63,488 nucleotides of DNA, from the NCBI GenBank assembly GCA_016280445.1, contig JAEEGS010000082.1:1-63488 (forward strand). Direction: 5' to 3'. Below the pieces are notes generated by a model. It saw only the letters and a program-made list of their open reading frames with translations. It had not been told where the DNA came from and did not search any database. Each line of letters opens with the position of its first letter. Position 1 is the stretch's first letter. The translations under genes were made by a program, and so were the position numbers. Below are positions 1 to 7,514 of this stretch, piece after piece. Origin of the DNA: Bacteroidaceae bacterium (GTDB lineage: Bacteria; Bacteroidota; Bacteroidia; Bacteroidales; Bacteroidaceae).

Positions 1-52
1 AAATATATTTGGTGGTATAACAATAAAAGAATAAAACTGAGGTTAAAAGGAA

Positions 53-76
53 TGAGCCCGGCATTATACCGAGCTC
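53..76. terminator. Weak imperfect hairpin at left edge
   Basis: The arms GAGCCCGG and CCGAGCTC, separated by seven bases, can form an eight-pair stem with one mismatch. It lies downstream of the minus-strand mini-lipoprotein gene and could end its transcript. There is no clear U-run, so this is tentative. I see nothing else in positions 1-190. Confidence 0.25.
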
Positions 77-192
77 ACTACTATAGAGAGATTAATAATT
101 AACGTTTAATTTAACGTCCAACTTTTCGGGGTCACATCACAATGGTTTCGAGGCTGCCTTCATTATTGTCTCACTTTTTCAATGTCAGCGTG

Positions 193-339
193 TTACCACC
201 CGTGGTGGTGGTGGTGATAGTGCCTTGGTGGCGGTGGTGGCGGTGGGCCATAAGGGTCGCACAAATCCCACCAGCAGCAGCAAGATTGCATCAGGAGTGA
301 ACCGAGAATCACAGCCAGGAGAAGAATAATCTTTTTCAT
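193..339 (-). CDS. 48-residue mini-lipoprotein with Pro- and His-rich tail
   Basis: This short reading frame starts at an ATG at 339. The product begins MKKIILLLAVILGSLLMQSC, a signal peptide ending in a lipobox with Cys20 as the predicted lipidated residue. Two more Cys and a Trp pair follow, then a Cys, a run of seven prolines, and a tail with six histidines in total (five in a row) before the C-terminal Gly-Trp. A well-spaced Bacteroidetes promoter lies about 95 bp upstream (434-464). Small lipoproteins of this kind are known in Bacteroidetes but the function is unknown. The His cluster suggests metal binding, which is inference only. It is divergent from the fimbrial operon. Only the signal peptide and promoter context support it as a gene, but both are good. 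Confidence 0.75.
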   Translation of the reverse strand: MKKIILLLAVILGSLLMQSCCCWWDLCDPYGPPPPPPPRHYHHHHHGW

Positions 340-433
340 AAGGCAATATATTTAAAAGGTGAATAATGTTTATTGTCTCTGCGGTGTAGGGGTCATTGAG
401 GTGGCCGCTGCGCCGCTTTTTTTGTTTCTGATG

Positions 434-464
434 CAAAGTTATGCCCTTTTGAGTGCCCCGTCAA
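434..464 (-). promoter_or_regulatory. Promoter of the mini-lipoprotein gene
   Basis: On the minus strand, a TTG (complement of 462-464) is followed after 20 bases by TAACTTTG (complement of 434-441). This matches the Bacteroidetes primary sigma-factor consensus. The predicted start of transcription is near 427, leaving a leader of about 90 bases. Confidence 0.7.
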
Positions 465-545
465 GGTCTTTTCTCCTAAACTGACACGTAAAATCCCTAT
501 CTTTGAGGGGCATTTCCCCTTCACTCGAATAGGGTAAAAGTCGAG

Positions 546-683
546 CGTCGCTGCCACTTAATTAAAAACGTCGTTACCAATTTATTGAAAGCGCCGTTGC
601 CTATTAATTGAGTACGACGTTGCCATATTTACCTCTACGCCGTTGCCGTAATTATGCTTACGCCGTTAGCGTAAATACGTCTA
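546..683. repeat. Six tandem 23-bp imperfect repeats
   Basis: Six head-to-tail 23-bp units start at 546, 569, 592, 615, 638 and 661. Each begins with a GC-rich core of the form CGnCGTTGCC (variants CGTCGCTGCC, CGTCGTTACC, CGCCGTTGCC, CGACGTTGCC, CGCCGTTAGC), followed by an A/T-rich half often containing TTAATT. Nothing separates the units. The array lies in the divergent intergenic region, about 180 bp upstream of the fimbrial promoter -7 box. It could be a multi-site protein-binding array. I recognise no known element. Confidence 0.85.
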
Positions 684-809
684 TTACACTACTTTGAGTG
701 TTACTTCGCCTCTTTCAAGCCCTTTGGGGACCTGTTTTCTCGCACGCGAATACGAAAAATGTCAAATATAGTTTCCTATTTCTTCCATTTTATGTTAAAT
801 TAAGTTAAC

Positions 810-818
810 GGGGGGGGG
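810..818. repeat. Run of nine G residues upstream of the fimbrial promoter
   Basis: Nine consecutive G residues lie about 42 bp upstream of the TACTTTTG box and about 20 bp upstream of the -33 position. Tracts of this length are prone to slipped-strand mispairing. The position relative to the promoter, rather than inside a gene, suggests an effect on transcription initiation. Confidence 0.9.
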
Positions 819-836
819 TAAAAAGTGGATTTCCCC

Positions 837-867
837 TTCGTTTTTTAGTTAAAAAGTATTACTTTTG
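837..867 (+). promoter_or_regulatory. Candidate promoter of the fimbrial operon
   Basis: TACTTTTG at 860-867 fits the Bacteroidetes -7 consensus TAnnTTTG. A weak -33 element (TTCG at 837-840) lies 19 bases upstream. Transcription would begin near 874, just upstream of the translation start chosen at 937. The strong -7 and weak -33 suggest dependence on an activator or on the upstream G-tract and repeat array. Confidence 0.6.
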
Positions 868-936
868 CGAATCAGAACCTCTGAAATAGGGCGAAAAACA
901 TACCAAAAGACAGTAATTGTCATGGTGGAGATGAAT

Positions 937-2478
937 ATGAACATATTAAAGAAAGCGGTTCTTTTAGTGTTGTTGTTGGCCTTCTACAGCAACATGCAGG
1001 CACAAAAGAACGTCGCCGTGCGCAACAACCTAATTTACGATTTGTCGGGCACCCCTAATCTTGGTGTGGATGTACGTATGTCACAACATTGGACGCTTGG
1101 CATGACAGGGGGGTACCGCCCTTGGCCTACCGACGACAAAAAAGTGCGCAAATTGCGCCACCTGCTCATTGCGCCCGAACTTCGTTACTGGAACGACAGC
1201 ACATTCCACCATTCCTACTGGGGCTTGAACCTCATCTACAGTCACTACAACGTGAGCCACGTGAAATTCCCGTTCGGGATGTATAAGGACGTGCGCCATC
1301 ACCGCAAGGAAGGCGACCTCGCCGCCATCGGCCTCTTCTATGGCCGTTCGTGGCGTCTGAACCGTTTCTTCCGTCTCGAGGGCGAACTCGGCATGGCCTT
1401 CGGCTATGCTTGGTCGAAAAAGTTCGACTGCAACCATTGCGGCACTTACTACGGCAAGAAGACCGACCCCGTCTTCATCCCTAAGTTCACGCTCAATCTC
1501 GTTTACCAGAAGATAGAGAAGAAGCAGAAAGAGCCCATCATCGTCAATCCGATTGACACCACACCGCCGCCTGCCCCTGTGCTGGTTGTGCATAAAGTGG
1601 CCGAGAATACGGGTCGTGCAGGTGCTCTCCAGCAGGAAAACCCTGTGCTGGAGCACGTGTCACATTATAAACCGTACGACCGCACGCGCATACTGCGCAA
1701 GGAGAAAGGCGCACTCTACGTGCACTTCCCGCTTGACAAGAGCACCCTCCTTCGCGACTTCCGAGAGAACGGCGTCGTGCTCGACCGCATCGTCGATATA
1801 ACCCGTCAGGTGATGGCCGACTCCACCAGCTCCGTGCGTTGCATCCAGATTGTGGGTCTTGCCTCCATCGAGGGTAGGGTGAAGCACAACGAGCAGCTCT
1901 CTGCCGACCGTGCCAACGCGCTCAAGCAATATGTGCAGCAGCAAGTGCCCCAAGCCACCGACAACCTCTTCGACGTGGCCAGTGGCGGCGAGGCATGGGC
2001 AGAACTGTATGACCAGATTAGCGACATCGTCAACGGGATGGGTGCCAGCGGACAGGAAGCTGACGGAGGCCGTCTGGCCGCCCTCAAGGAAGCCCTCCAG
2101 CTCATCGACAGCGAGGCCGACCTCACCCGTCGCGAACAGAAGCTGCGTCAGCTCAACAAGGGTCGCACTTTTGCCTACATCAAGGAGCATCTCCTGGCCG
2201 ACCAGCGTAACTCGGGTTACCTGCGCATCTACTACGACTACGTGCCCGACACCGCTGCCGCCACCATCAATCAAGCCTCCCAGCTCCTCCAGCAAGAACG
2301 CTATGCCGAGGCATTGCCGTTGCTCAGAGGAGTGGAAGCCGACCCACGTGCATGGAACGCCCTGGGTGTAGCCCTCTGGAACACTGGTTCCCGCGATGCC
2401 GCCCTCGACTTCTTCCGTCGAGCCGCCCAGCAGGGCAATGCCGACGCCAAGGAAAACCTGAGACAATTGACAAGATAA
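937..2478 (+). CDS. DUF3575/OmpA-like/TPR outer-membrane protein, first gene of fimbrial operon
   Basis: About 513 residues with a signal peptide (MNILKKAVLLVLLLAFYSNM, cleavage near QAQ). The first ~200 residues match the DUF3575 family, a predicted beta-barrel often found at Bacteroidales fimbrial loci. The middle (about residues 240-340) resembles an OmpA-like peptidoglycan-binding domain with the pattern GLASIEG...N..LS..RA.AL..Y. The C-terminus has a TPR-like helical repeat. I chose the ATG at 937 because a GGAG at 927-930 lies at good spacing and the signal peptide starts there. The frame is open back to 865, but that TTG lies inside the promoter box. Likely role: anchoring or assembly of the fimbriae in the outer membrane. 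Confidence 0.75.
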   Translation: MNILKKAVLLVLLLAFYSNMQAQKNVAVRNNLIYDLSGTPNLGVDVRMSQHWTLGMTGGYRPWPTDDKKVRKLRHLLIAPELRYWNDSTFHHSYWGLNLIYSHYNVSHVKFPFGMYKDVRHHRKEGDLAAIGLFYGRSWRLNRFFRLEGELGMAFGYAWSKKFDCNHCGTYYGKKTDPVFIPKFTLNLVYQKIEKKQKEPIIVNPIDTTPPPAPVLVVHKVAENTGRAGALQQENPVLEHVSHYKPYDRTRILRKEKGALYVHFPLDKSTLLRDFRENGVVLDRIVDITRQVMADSTSSVRCIQIVGLASIEGRVKHNEQLSADRANALKQYVQQQVPQATDNLFDVASGGEAWAELYDQISDIVNGMGASGQEADGGRLAALKEALQLIDSEADLTRREQKLRQLNKGRTFAYIKEHLLADQRNSGYLRIYYDYVPDTAAATINQASQLLQQERYAEALPLLRGVEADPRAWNALGVALWNTGSRDAALDFFRRAAQQGNADAKENLRQLTR

Positions 2479-2528
2479 AAATAATAAGAAGACAATAGTA
2501 ATATTAACTCTAACAAAAATTTTTGAGT

Positions 2529-4586
2529 ATGAAAAAGACTTTCTATTATGCTATGATGAGCGCGATAGCACTCACTAGCGCAGTTGGATTCACCGCATGC
2601 TCGTCTGACAATGACGCAGTGGCGGGTAACAATCCCACGTTTGACGGTAATAGTGTACGCACAGACTTTGCGTTCAATATTACTAAGGCCTCTCAAGGAA
2701 CTCGTATGACGGCTACAAATGTACAAGAATCCGGAACTTTCCGTGGTTTGGAAAAGATGTTCTTGTTGCCATTTACTGGTGTACCAGGAACAGCTACCAC
2801 CTCAAATGCTGCAAGTTTTGACCTTGGTACATTGTCGGGAATAGCCAATCCTACATCTAGCAAAGTTTATGCTCTAACCATTCCTGTAGGTACTAACAAC
2901 TTCCTTTTCTATGGTGTAGCTGATCGTGGAAGTCAAGAAAACTACCAAGTAGGTAAGGTAACTTGTTCATTGACAGCTGATACCAATCCTGTGGGTATAG
3001 CTGGTATTCATTTTGATTTGACATCTATTGCGGACTTGAATAAAGATACGAATGGTTCCACTGTTACTAATAATGCGGTCAATCTTGCTACTTATTTGAC
3101 TCAGGTAGCTAGCGCAAAAGCAACTTTGAGTGGTACCCTGGGAGAAAAAACTTGGGCGTGGACAGAGACTATAGCGGAAACTGATGGTAACTTCAGAGCG
3201 TTGGCACGTCTTTACAACAAATTCACAACTATTGGAGCAAGTGAGGCTCGTTCAGGTTCTGCTGAGTCTGTAAAACGTCTGATGCTTGACCTCTACAAGA
3301 GTGCAAAGGCCATTAATGATGAGAGTTCTAATGCAGACGTTCAAGCTATGGCTGCTGCTATCTGTACAGCAATTACCACTGCTACGTCCAATGGCGTAAA
3401 AGTAAATATTTTGCAGGCAGATGGAACGACTGCGGTTGATTTCGCTGCAAATAATACTGCTAATGGTGATCCAGATACATGGAAGTCTACGTTGGTAGGT
3501 TTGACAGGTGCTTCTGTATATGGAGATGCAACAGGCAAGCAAGTGAATGATATATTCCCTGCTAACCTCGGTTTGCCAATGGGTGCAGCGCAGTTATTAT
3601 TTTCTAGTGGCGCTTTCTCTTATAATACGAGTGTTCATGCAGGAAATTCTACCACTCCAGGACAGCTTGTTGTAAACGTTGGAGATATCGACTATCCTGC
3701 AGAACTTCTCTATTTTGACAACTCTCCACTTCTTGCAACAAGTAAGTATAAAGAGGTAAGCGATTATCCTACTACTACAGCAAATTGGGATGCGGCCCTT
3801 GGAGGTACTGGCGCATTCGATACCGATTGGACAAAAAATTCATCTGTTACTGCTACCACACGTGCCGTTGCTATGCAGAACAATGTGAACTATGGTGTGG
3901 CTCTGTTTAAGACCAACGTGAAGCTTGGCACACCAACTGCCCCGGCTACTGGTTTCACAGATAATATGGCTACAATCGTTGGCGGCTCTGCAGAAAACCA
4001 GACAAACATTGATGGAACAAAGTTCAAAGTGACCGGTATTTTGATAGGTGGTCAGCCTAAGAAGATAGGTTGGGATATGATTAGAAAGGATGAATCGGGT
4101 AATAACTTTGACCAAGTTATCTACGATAGAGACGTTCAGTATGGAGCTGCTCTTAGCACTGATGCTTCTGCTAACAATTATACTATTGTCTATGACAATT
4201 ACGATAGCGATAATACACAGGATCCAGTACTCTTCGCTTTGGAGATTGTAAATGGAGACAAGGACTTTTATGGCAAGGACAACTTGATTCCAGCTAATAG
4301 TACTTTCTATTTGGTGGGTAAATTGACTCCAGCTTCACCTTCTGATTGGGCAGCTAAAGTAACAGCAGCTGCTCGTCCTGCTTCTTATCGTATCACAAAC
4401 GAAAGTGTTTCACGTATCTTCGTTCAGGATTATACGACAATTGCTAATATCACGCTGAATGCAGCAACGGCTTTGCAGAATGCTTACAGTACCATTCCAG
4501 ACCTCCGTTCTTCTGAAACGGTATTCGGTTTGAGCGTAGATTTGAAGTGGGAAGCTGGTATAGAATTCGACGTAACCATTCAATAA
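2529..4586 (+). CDS. Major fimbrillin (FimA/Mfa1-type, type V pilus subunit)
   Basis: 685 residues. A lipoprotein signal ends at Cys24 (lipobox FTAC). A predicted proteolytic site follows: in Porphyromonas gingivalis the prefimbrillin is cleaved after an arginine by Rgp, and here a GTR-MTA site at Arg59 fits. The rest is a Ser/Thr/Asn-rich beta-sandwich type protein. The C-terminus ends in a short beta strand (SVDLKWEAGIEFDVTIQ), typical of the donor-strand segment of this family. It shares the RG.....L.PF pattern after the cleavage site and the C-terminal layout with the second fimbrillin at 5796. Being first and largest, and followed by hairpins before the anchor gene, it is probably the major shaft subunit. 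The ATG at 2529 is preferred over the in-frame TTG at 2523. Confidence 0.8.
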   Translation: MKKTFYYAMMSAIALTSAVGFTACSSDNDAVAGNNPTFDGNSVRTDFAFNITKASQGTRMTATNVQESGTFRGLEKMFLLPFTGVPGTATTSNAASFDLGTLSGIANPTSSKVYALTIPVGTNNFLFYGVADRGSQENYQVGKVTCSLTADTNPVGIAGIHFDLTSIADLNKDTNGSTVTNNAVNLATYLTQVASAKATLSGTLGEKTWAWTETIAETDGNFRALARLYNKFTTIGASEARSGSAESVKRLMLDLYKSAKAINDESSNADVQAMAAAICTAITTATSNGVKVNILQADGTTAVDFAANNTANGDPDTWKSTLVGLTGASVYGDATGKQVNDIFPANLGLPMGAAQLLFSSGAFSYNTSVHAGNSTTPGQLVVNVGDIDYPAELLYFDNSPLLATSKYKEVSDYPTTTANWDAALGGTGAFDTDWTKNSSVTATTRAVAMQNNVNYGVALFKTNVKLGTPTAPATGFTDNMATIVGGSAENQTNIDGTKFKVTGILIGGQPKKIGWDMIRKDESGNNFDQVIYDRDVQYGAALSTDASANNYTIVYDNYDSDNTQDPVLFALEIVNGDKDFYGKDNLIPANSTFYLVGKLTPASPSDWAAKVTAAARPASYRITNESVSRIFVQDYTTIANITLNAATALQNAYSTIPDLRSSETVFGLSVDLKWEAGIEFDVTIQ

Positions 4587-4594
4587 ATCTTATC

Positions 4595-4625
4595 ATCGCA
4601 CAGGGGGATTTTCCCTCTGTGCGAT
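4595..4625 (+). terminator. Strong hairpin directly after the major fimbrillin gene
   Basis: Arms of 14 bases (ATCGCACAGGGGGA and TCCCTCTGTGCGAT) pair with one G-U and a three-base loop. It begins nine bases after the stop codon. No U-run follows, so it may act as a partial terminator or as an RNA-stabilising 3' structure between the highly expressed subunit and the downstream genes. Confidence 0.75.
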
Positions 4626-4665
4626 ACCAACAAAAAAATTACTACATAGTTACAGAAAACTTTTT

Positions 4666-4724
4666 CCTAACTAAGGAAGAATTTTCTTAGTTAGGGGAAG
4701 AAATTCTCCCACATGGTAGTGGGA
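4666..4724 (+). promoter_or_regulatory. Two further hairpins ahead of the anchor gene
   Basis: CCTAACTAAG (4666-4675) pairs perfectly with CTTAGTTAGG (4686-4695). A second small stem, TCCCAC (4707-4712) with GTGGGA (4719-4724), lies about 45 bp before the anchor start. Together with the hairpin at 4595 there are three structures in 184 bases. They probably modulate read-through, mRNA processing or translation. Confidence 0.55.
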
Positions 4725-4770
4725 AATGTTTATATAATATTTTAGAGGTACGCGCGCGTATGAGCTCGAT

Positions 4771-5775
4771 ATGGGACGTAAAAAGTGGAACATAATTGAT
4801 TGGATATTGGGGGCAACCTTGCTGGTCAACCTTGCTGCTTGTTCAACGATTGACGAAGATTTGAGCGACTGTGGTGAGGACTTCGAAATGGAGTATGAGC
4901 TGCAGTTGATCACCAATATCGAAACAGAGTTGCAGACGGAGTTGGTTACTGGCAGGGAGCAGCTGGTGGCAGATGCCTTGCGCAACCATCTGGCCAATAT
5001 CTTCACCGATGTCGCCCGCGACATCGACCTCTCTTTTTATGCCACCGGCAAGGAGGACGCCTTGCAGTATCATAAGAGCGAGCTCATGAACGCTAACGAG
5101 AAGAGTTACTCGTTCTTCTTGCCAGCACAGGATTACCGCCATCTGGCTTTGGCCAACCTGCAGAATAACTCGGTGGTGAGTGTGACAGGGGGCGACCAGA
5201 GCGCTACGCAAACATTGGTGCAGAAGCAGGGAGAAACGATTGAATCGCATGAGACCGGCCTCTTCACCGCCCGTGAAGACATGAAGGTGAAGGAAGGCGA
5301 GGATCAGACCTTCCATGTGGATCTCTATATGGCAAACAGCGCGACGGCTTTGGTGATAGACAATGCTAGGGGAGTGGAAGTGAAGGACATTCAGGTGTAT
5401 GCCACCGGCTTTGCCACCGCATTCAGCGTGAACGACAGCACCTACACCTATGTGGACAATCCACCCATGGTGCATGCCCAACAAGTGAGTACGGATGCAG
5501 ATGACATGTTGTGTTTCTGTACGGTCAACTTCCCATCGCGAGACAAGGCCGTGGGTGAAGAACCCTTGTGGCAGTATGTTGTCTATGTGACGCTTGCCGA
5601 TGGGTCGGTGACTCAGTCGGTGCTGAGCCTCAAAGAGCCGTTGATGGCTGGAAATTTGAAAATAGTGAAAACCTACCTGCAAGCCGATGGCAGTTTGCAG
5701 CCTGATAATACGCTAGTGGGTGTGAGTGTGACCCTTGACTGGAAACAGGGTGGCACGTATGAGCCGGAGATGTAA
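4771..5775 (+). CDS. Mfa2/FimB-type fimbrial anchor lipoprotein
   Basis: 334 residues. The lipoprotein signal ends at Cys24 (lipobox NLAAC). The region after it (DLSDCGEDF.MEYELQL) and overall size fit the FimB/Mfa2 family, which in P. gingivalis anchors the fimbria in the outer membrane and limits its length. The central part is beta-rich (SYSFFLPAQDYRHLALANLQNN). The C-terminus ends VGVSVTLDWKQGGTYEPEM, resembling the terminal strand of the fimbrillins. It follows the major fimbrillin, as in the known fimA-fimB and mfa1-mfa2 arrangements. There is no arginine processing site like those of the shaft proteins, consistent with a lipid-retained anchor. Confidence 0.75.
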   Translation: MGRKKWNIIDWILGATLLVNLAACSTIDEDLSDCGEDFEMEYELQLITNIETELQTELVTGREQLVADALRNHLANIFTDVARDIDLSFYATGKEDALQYHKSELMNANEKSYSFFLPAQDYRHLALANLQNNSVVSVTGGDQSATQTLVQKQGETIESHETGLFTAREDMKVKEGEDQTFHVDLYMANSATALVIDNARGVEVKDIQVYATGFATAFSVNDSTYTYVDNPPMVHAQQVSTDADDMLCFCTVNFPSRDKAVGEEPLWQYVVYVTLADGSVTQSVLSLKEPLMAGNLKIVKTYLQADGSLQPDNTLVGVSVTLDWKQGGTYEPEM

Positions 5776-5795
5776 AGAAAGGAACGTGGGAAGCC

Positions 5796-7445
5796 ATGAG
5801 GATGAAATGTGAGAAAATAGGATGTATCGTAACAATGCTGATGGCACTGTTTGTGTCGTCATGTACCTCTGATGAGATTTACACCCCATCTCTTTGGCGT
5901 CCTGTTCCTGCTCATGTGGCCATGAATGTGTCGACCAGCAGGGCTTCCACAAGAATGACTGCACAAGCGACCCAGCAGGACAAGAATGATTATCGCGGCA
6001 TTCGGGACATCAACTTGATGCCCTTCAGCACACCAGTGATAGGAGCGGATGCAACGCTTCCTCAGGTGCTGAATCTGGATGGCGAGCTCTACCGCTATGA
6101 ATCAACATTGAACTATTACGATTCCAATACACTTGACATTCCTATTGGAACACGCTCGTTTCTCTGCTATGCCAGAGCTAATGCTTTGGCCGTAGGGGGT
6201 AAGTTTGAAAATGGTTCCCTCATCGTTTCCATTCCCGATGCAGCGGGCACGAAAACGGGTAATATCTCTATCTCACCAGAGGTGATACATGACAGCAATG
6301 TAGCAGAAACAACCCATAGCAACATTGCGGAATATCTAACGGCTATTGCTGCGGCCGTTAAAGGAACAGAAGGTAAAGAGGCTCTTTACCGTTTATTGAC
6401 GAATGGCAGCGTTGCTCCTGATGCCAAAAACCATACACATCTGCTGGCATGTGCCAGCACGAATGTGGCACAACTGGCTGCTTGGGTGGAAAATCAAGGC
6501 GTTACTTTGCCAGCGTTCAACACAACCGACAAACCCATCACTGGCTATCCCGCTCAGATCAACTTGCCGGATGGTGCAGCGGTGGTGCAGTGGGATAACA
6601 CACAAGAGAAATTTGTGCCTCAAACGGCTACGACGACTGAGGCCAACATCAACAGCCTGAACCGTTTCGTCTATCCTGCTGAATTATACTATTATGCCAG
6701 CAGTTTGATCTATACCTCATACAGCCTTCAGAAAGACTATTATAACCTGCCTTGGGACGGGTATGAGTTAGAGACGGTTCTGAATAAGCATGAAAATAAG
6801 GATGCGACCATTATGGGTGGTGAAGTTTCCATCGCCATCAAGGATCCTCTGTCATACGCGGTGGGATGCTTGCAGGTGGGCTTGAATGTGCAGAGCACCT
6901 TGGAGGACGCGGCTGGAGAGACCATTACGCTTGCAAGTGGAGCCACCTTCCCTTTGACAGCCATCTTGGTTAGCAGCCAGTTTGCCCAGGGATATGATTT
7001 CACACCCACGGGAGCAAAAGAGCACATCATCTATGACAAGACGATAGAGGGTGGCATCGCAATGGGTAGTTCCATTGTCTCCACACCAACCACCCCCAGC
7101 ATATACACCAACACGCTGGTGCTACAAACCAAAGATAATGAAAATGTGCGCTTTGCGTTGGAGTTCGAAAATAATAGCGGTCAATCCTTTGAGGGTATCA
7201 ACGGAACGGTGTTTCCAGGGACAAAGTTCTATTTGGTGGGTACGATTGAGGTGCCGGTGGAGCAAGACCAAGACTACAAGAGGCGTGTGTTCACCAAGGA
7301 CTATATCACCAAGGGTGTAGTGAAAATCAGCAGCTTGAAGGAGGCTTACACTTACCTGCCCGATTTGCTGGATCCCCGTTTGGAGGTAGCCATTCGGTTG
7401 GTGCCTGATTGGATTCAGGTCACTACGACGAATGTACCGCTGTAG
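5796..7445 (+). CDS. Second fimbrillin (paralogue of the major subunit)
   Basis: 549 residues. The lipobox VSSC gives Cys23, and an STR-MTA motif at Arg53 exactly parallels the GTR-MTA motif of the major fimbrillin. Downstream, YRGIRDINLMPF corresponds to FRGLEKMFLLPF in that protein, and RSFLCYARA to NNFLFYGVA. The C-terminal segment (LPDLLDPRLEVAIRLVPDW) matches the other's end (IPDLRSSETVFGLSVDLKW). It is therefore a shaft-type subunit, either minor or alternative. It lies 20 bp downstream of the anchor gene. It is unlikely to be the tip itself, since tip subunits of type V pili usually lack the donor strand. Confidence 0.75.
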   Translation: MRMKCEKIGCIVTMLMALFVSSCTSDEIYTPSLWRPVPAHVAMNVSTSRASTRMTAQATQQDKNDYRGIRDINLMPFSTPVIGADATLPQVLNLDGELYRYESTLNYYDSNTLDIPIGTRSFLCYARANALAVGGKFENGSLIVSIPDAAGTKTGNISISPEVIHDSNVAETTHSNIAEYLTAIAAAVKGTEGKEALYRLLTNGSVAPDAKNHTHLLACASTNVAQLAAWVENQGVTLPAFNTTDKPITGYPAQINLPDGAAVVQWDNTQEKFVPQTATTTEANINSLNRFVYPAELYYYASSLIYTSYSLQKDYYNLPWDGYELETVLNKHENKDATIMGGEVSIAIKDPLSYAVGCLQVGLNVQSTLEDAAGETITLASGATFPLTAILVSSQFAQGYDFTPTGAKEHIIYDKTIEGGIAMGSSIVSTPTTPSIYTNTLVLQTKDNENVRFALEFENNSGQSFEGINGTVFPGTKFYLVGTIEVPVEQDQDYKRRVFTKDYITKGVVKISSLKEAYTYLPDLLDPRLEVAIRLVPDWIQVTTTNVPL

Positions 7446-7514
7446 TAGACCCTTCCGACTCCCCTGTTTAAGGGAGAGTGTTAAAGTTATGGTTAACGTT
7501 AAGGTTACAAGAGA

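Noticed and set aside
546-683. CRISPR array
   Set aside because: The 23-bp units abut each other with no spacers, and no cas gene is present.
763-770. Extra minus-strand promoter (TATATTTG)
   Set aside because: No TTG lies at the correct distance and the region is A/T-rich, so a chance match is likely.
865-936. Start of the first fimbrial-operon gene at the TTG at 865
   Set aside because: That codon overlaps the -7 promoter box, so it would lie before the transcript start; the signal peptide begins at 937.
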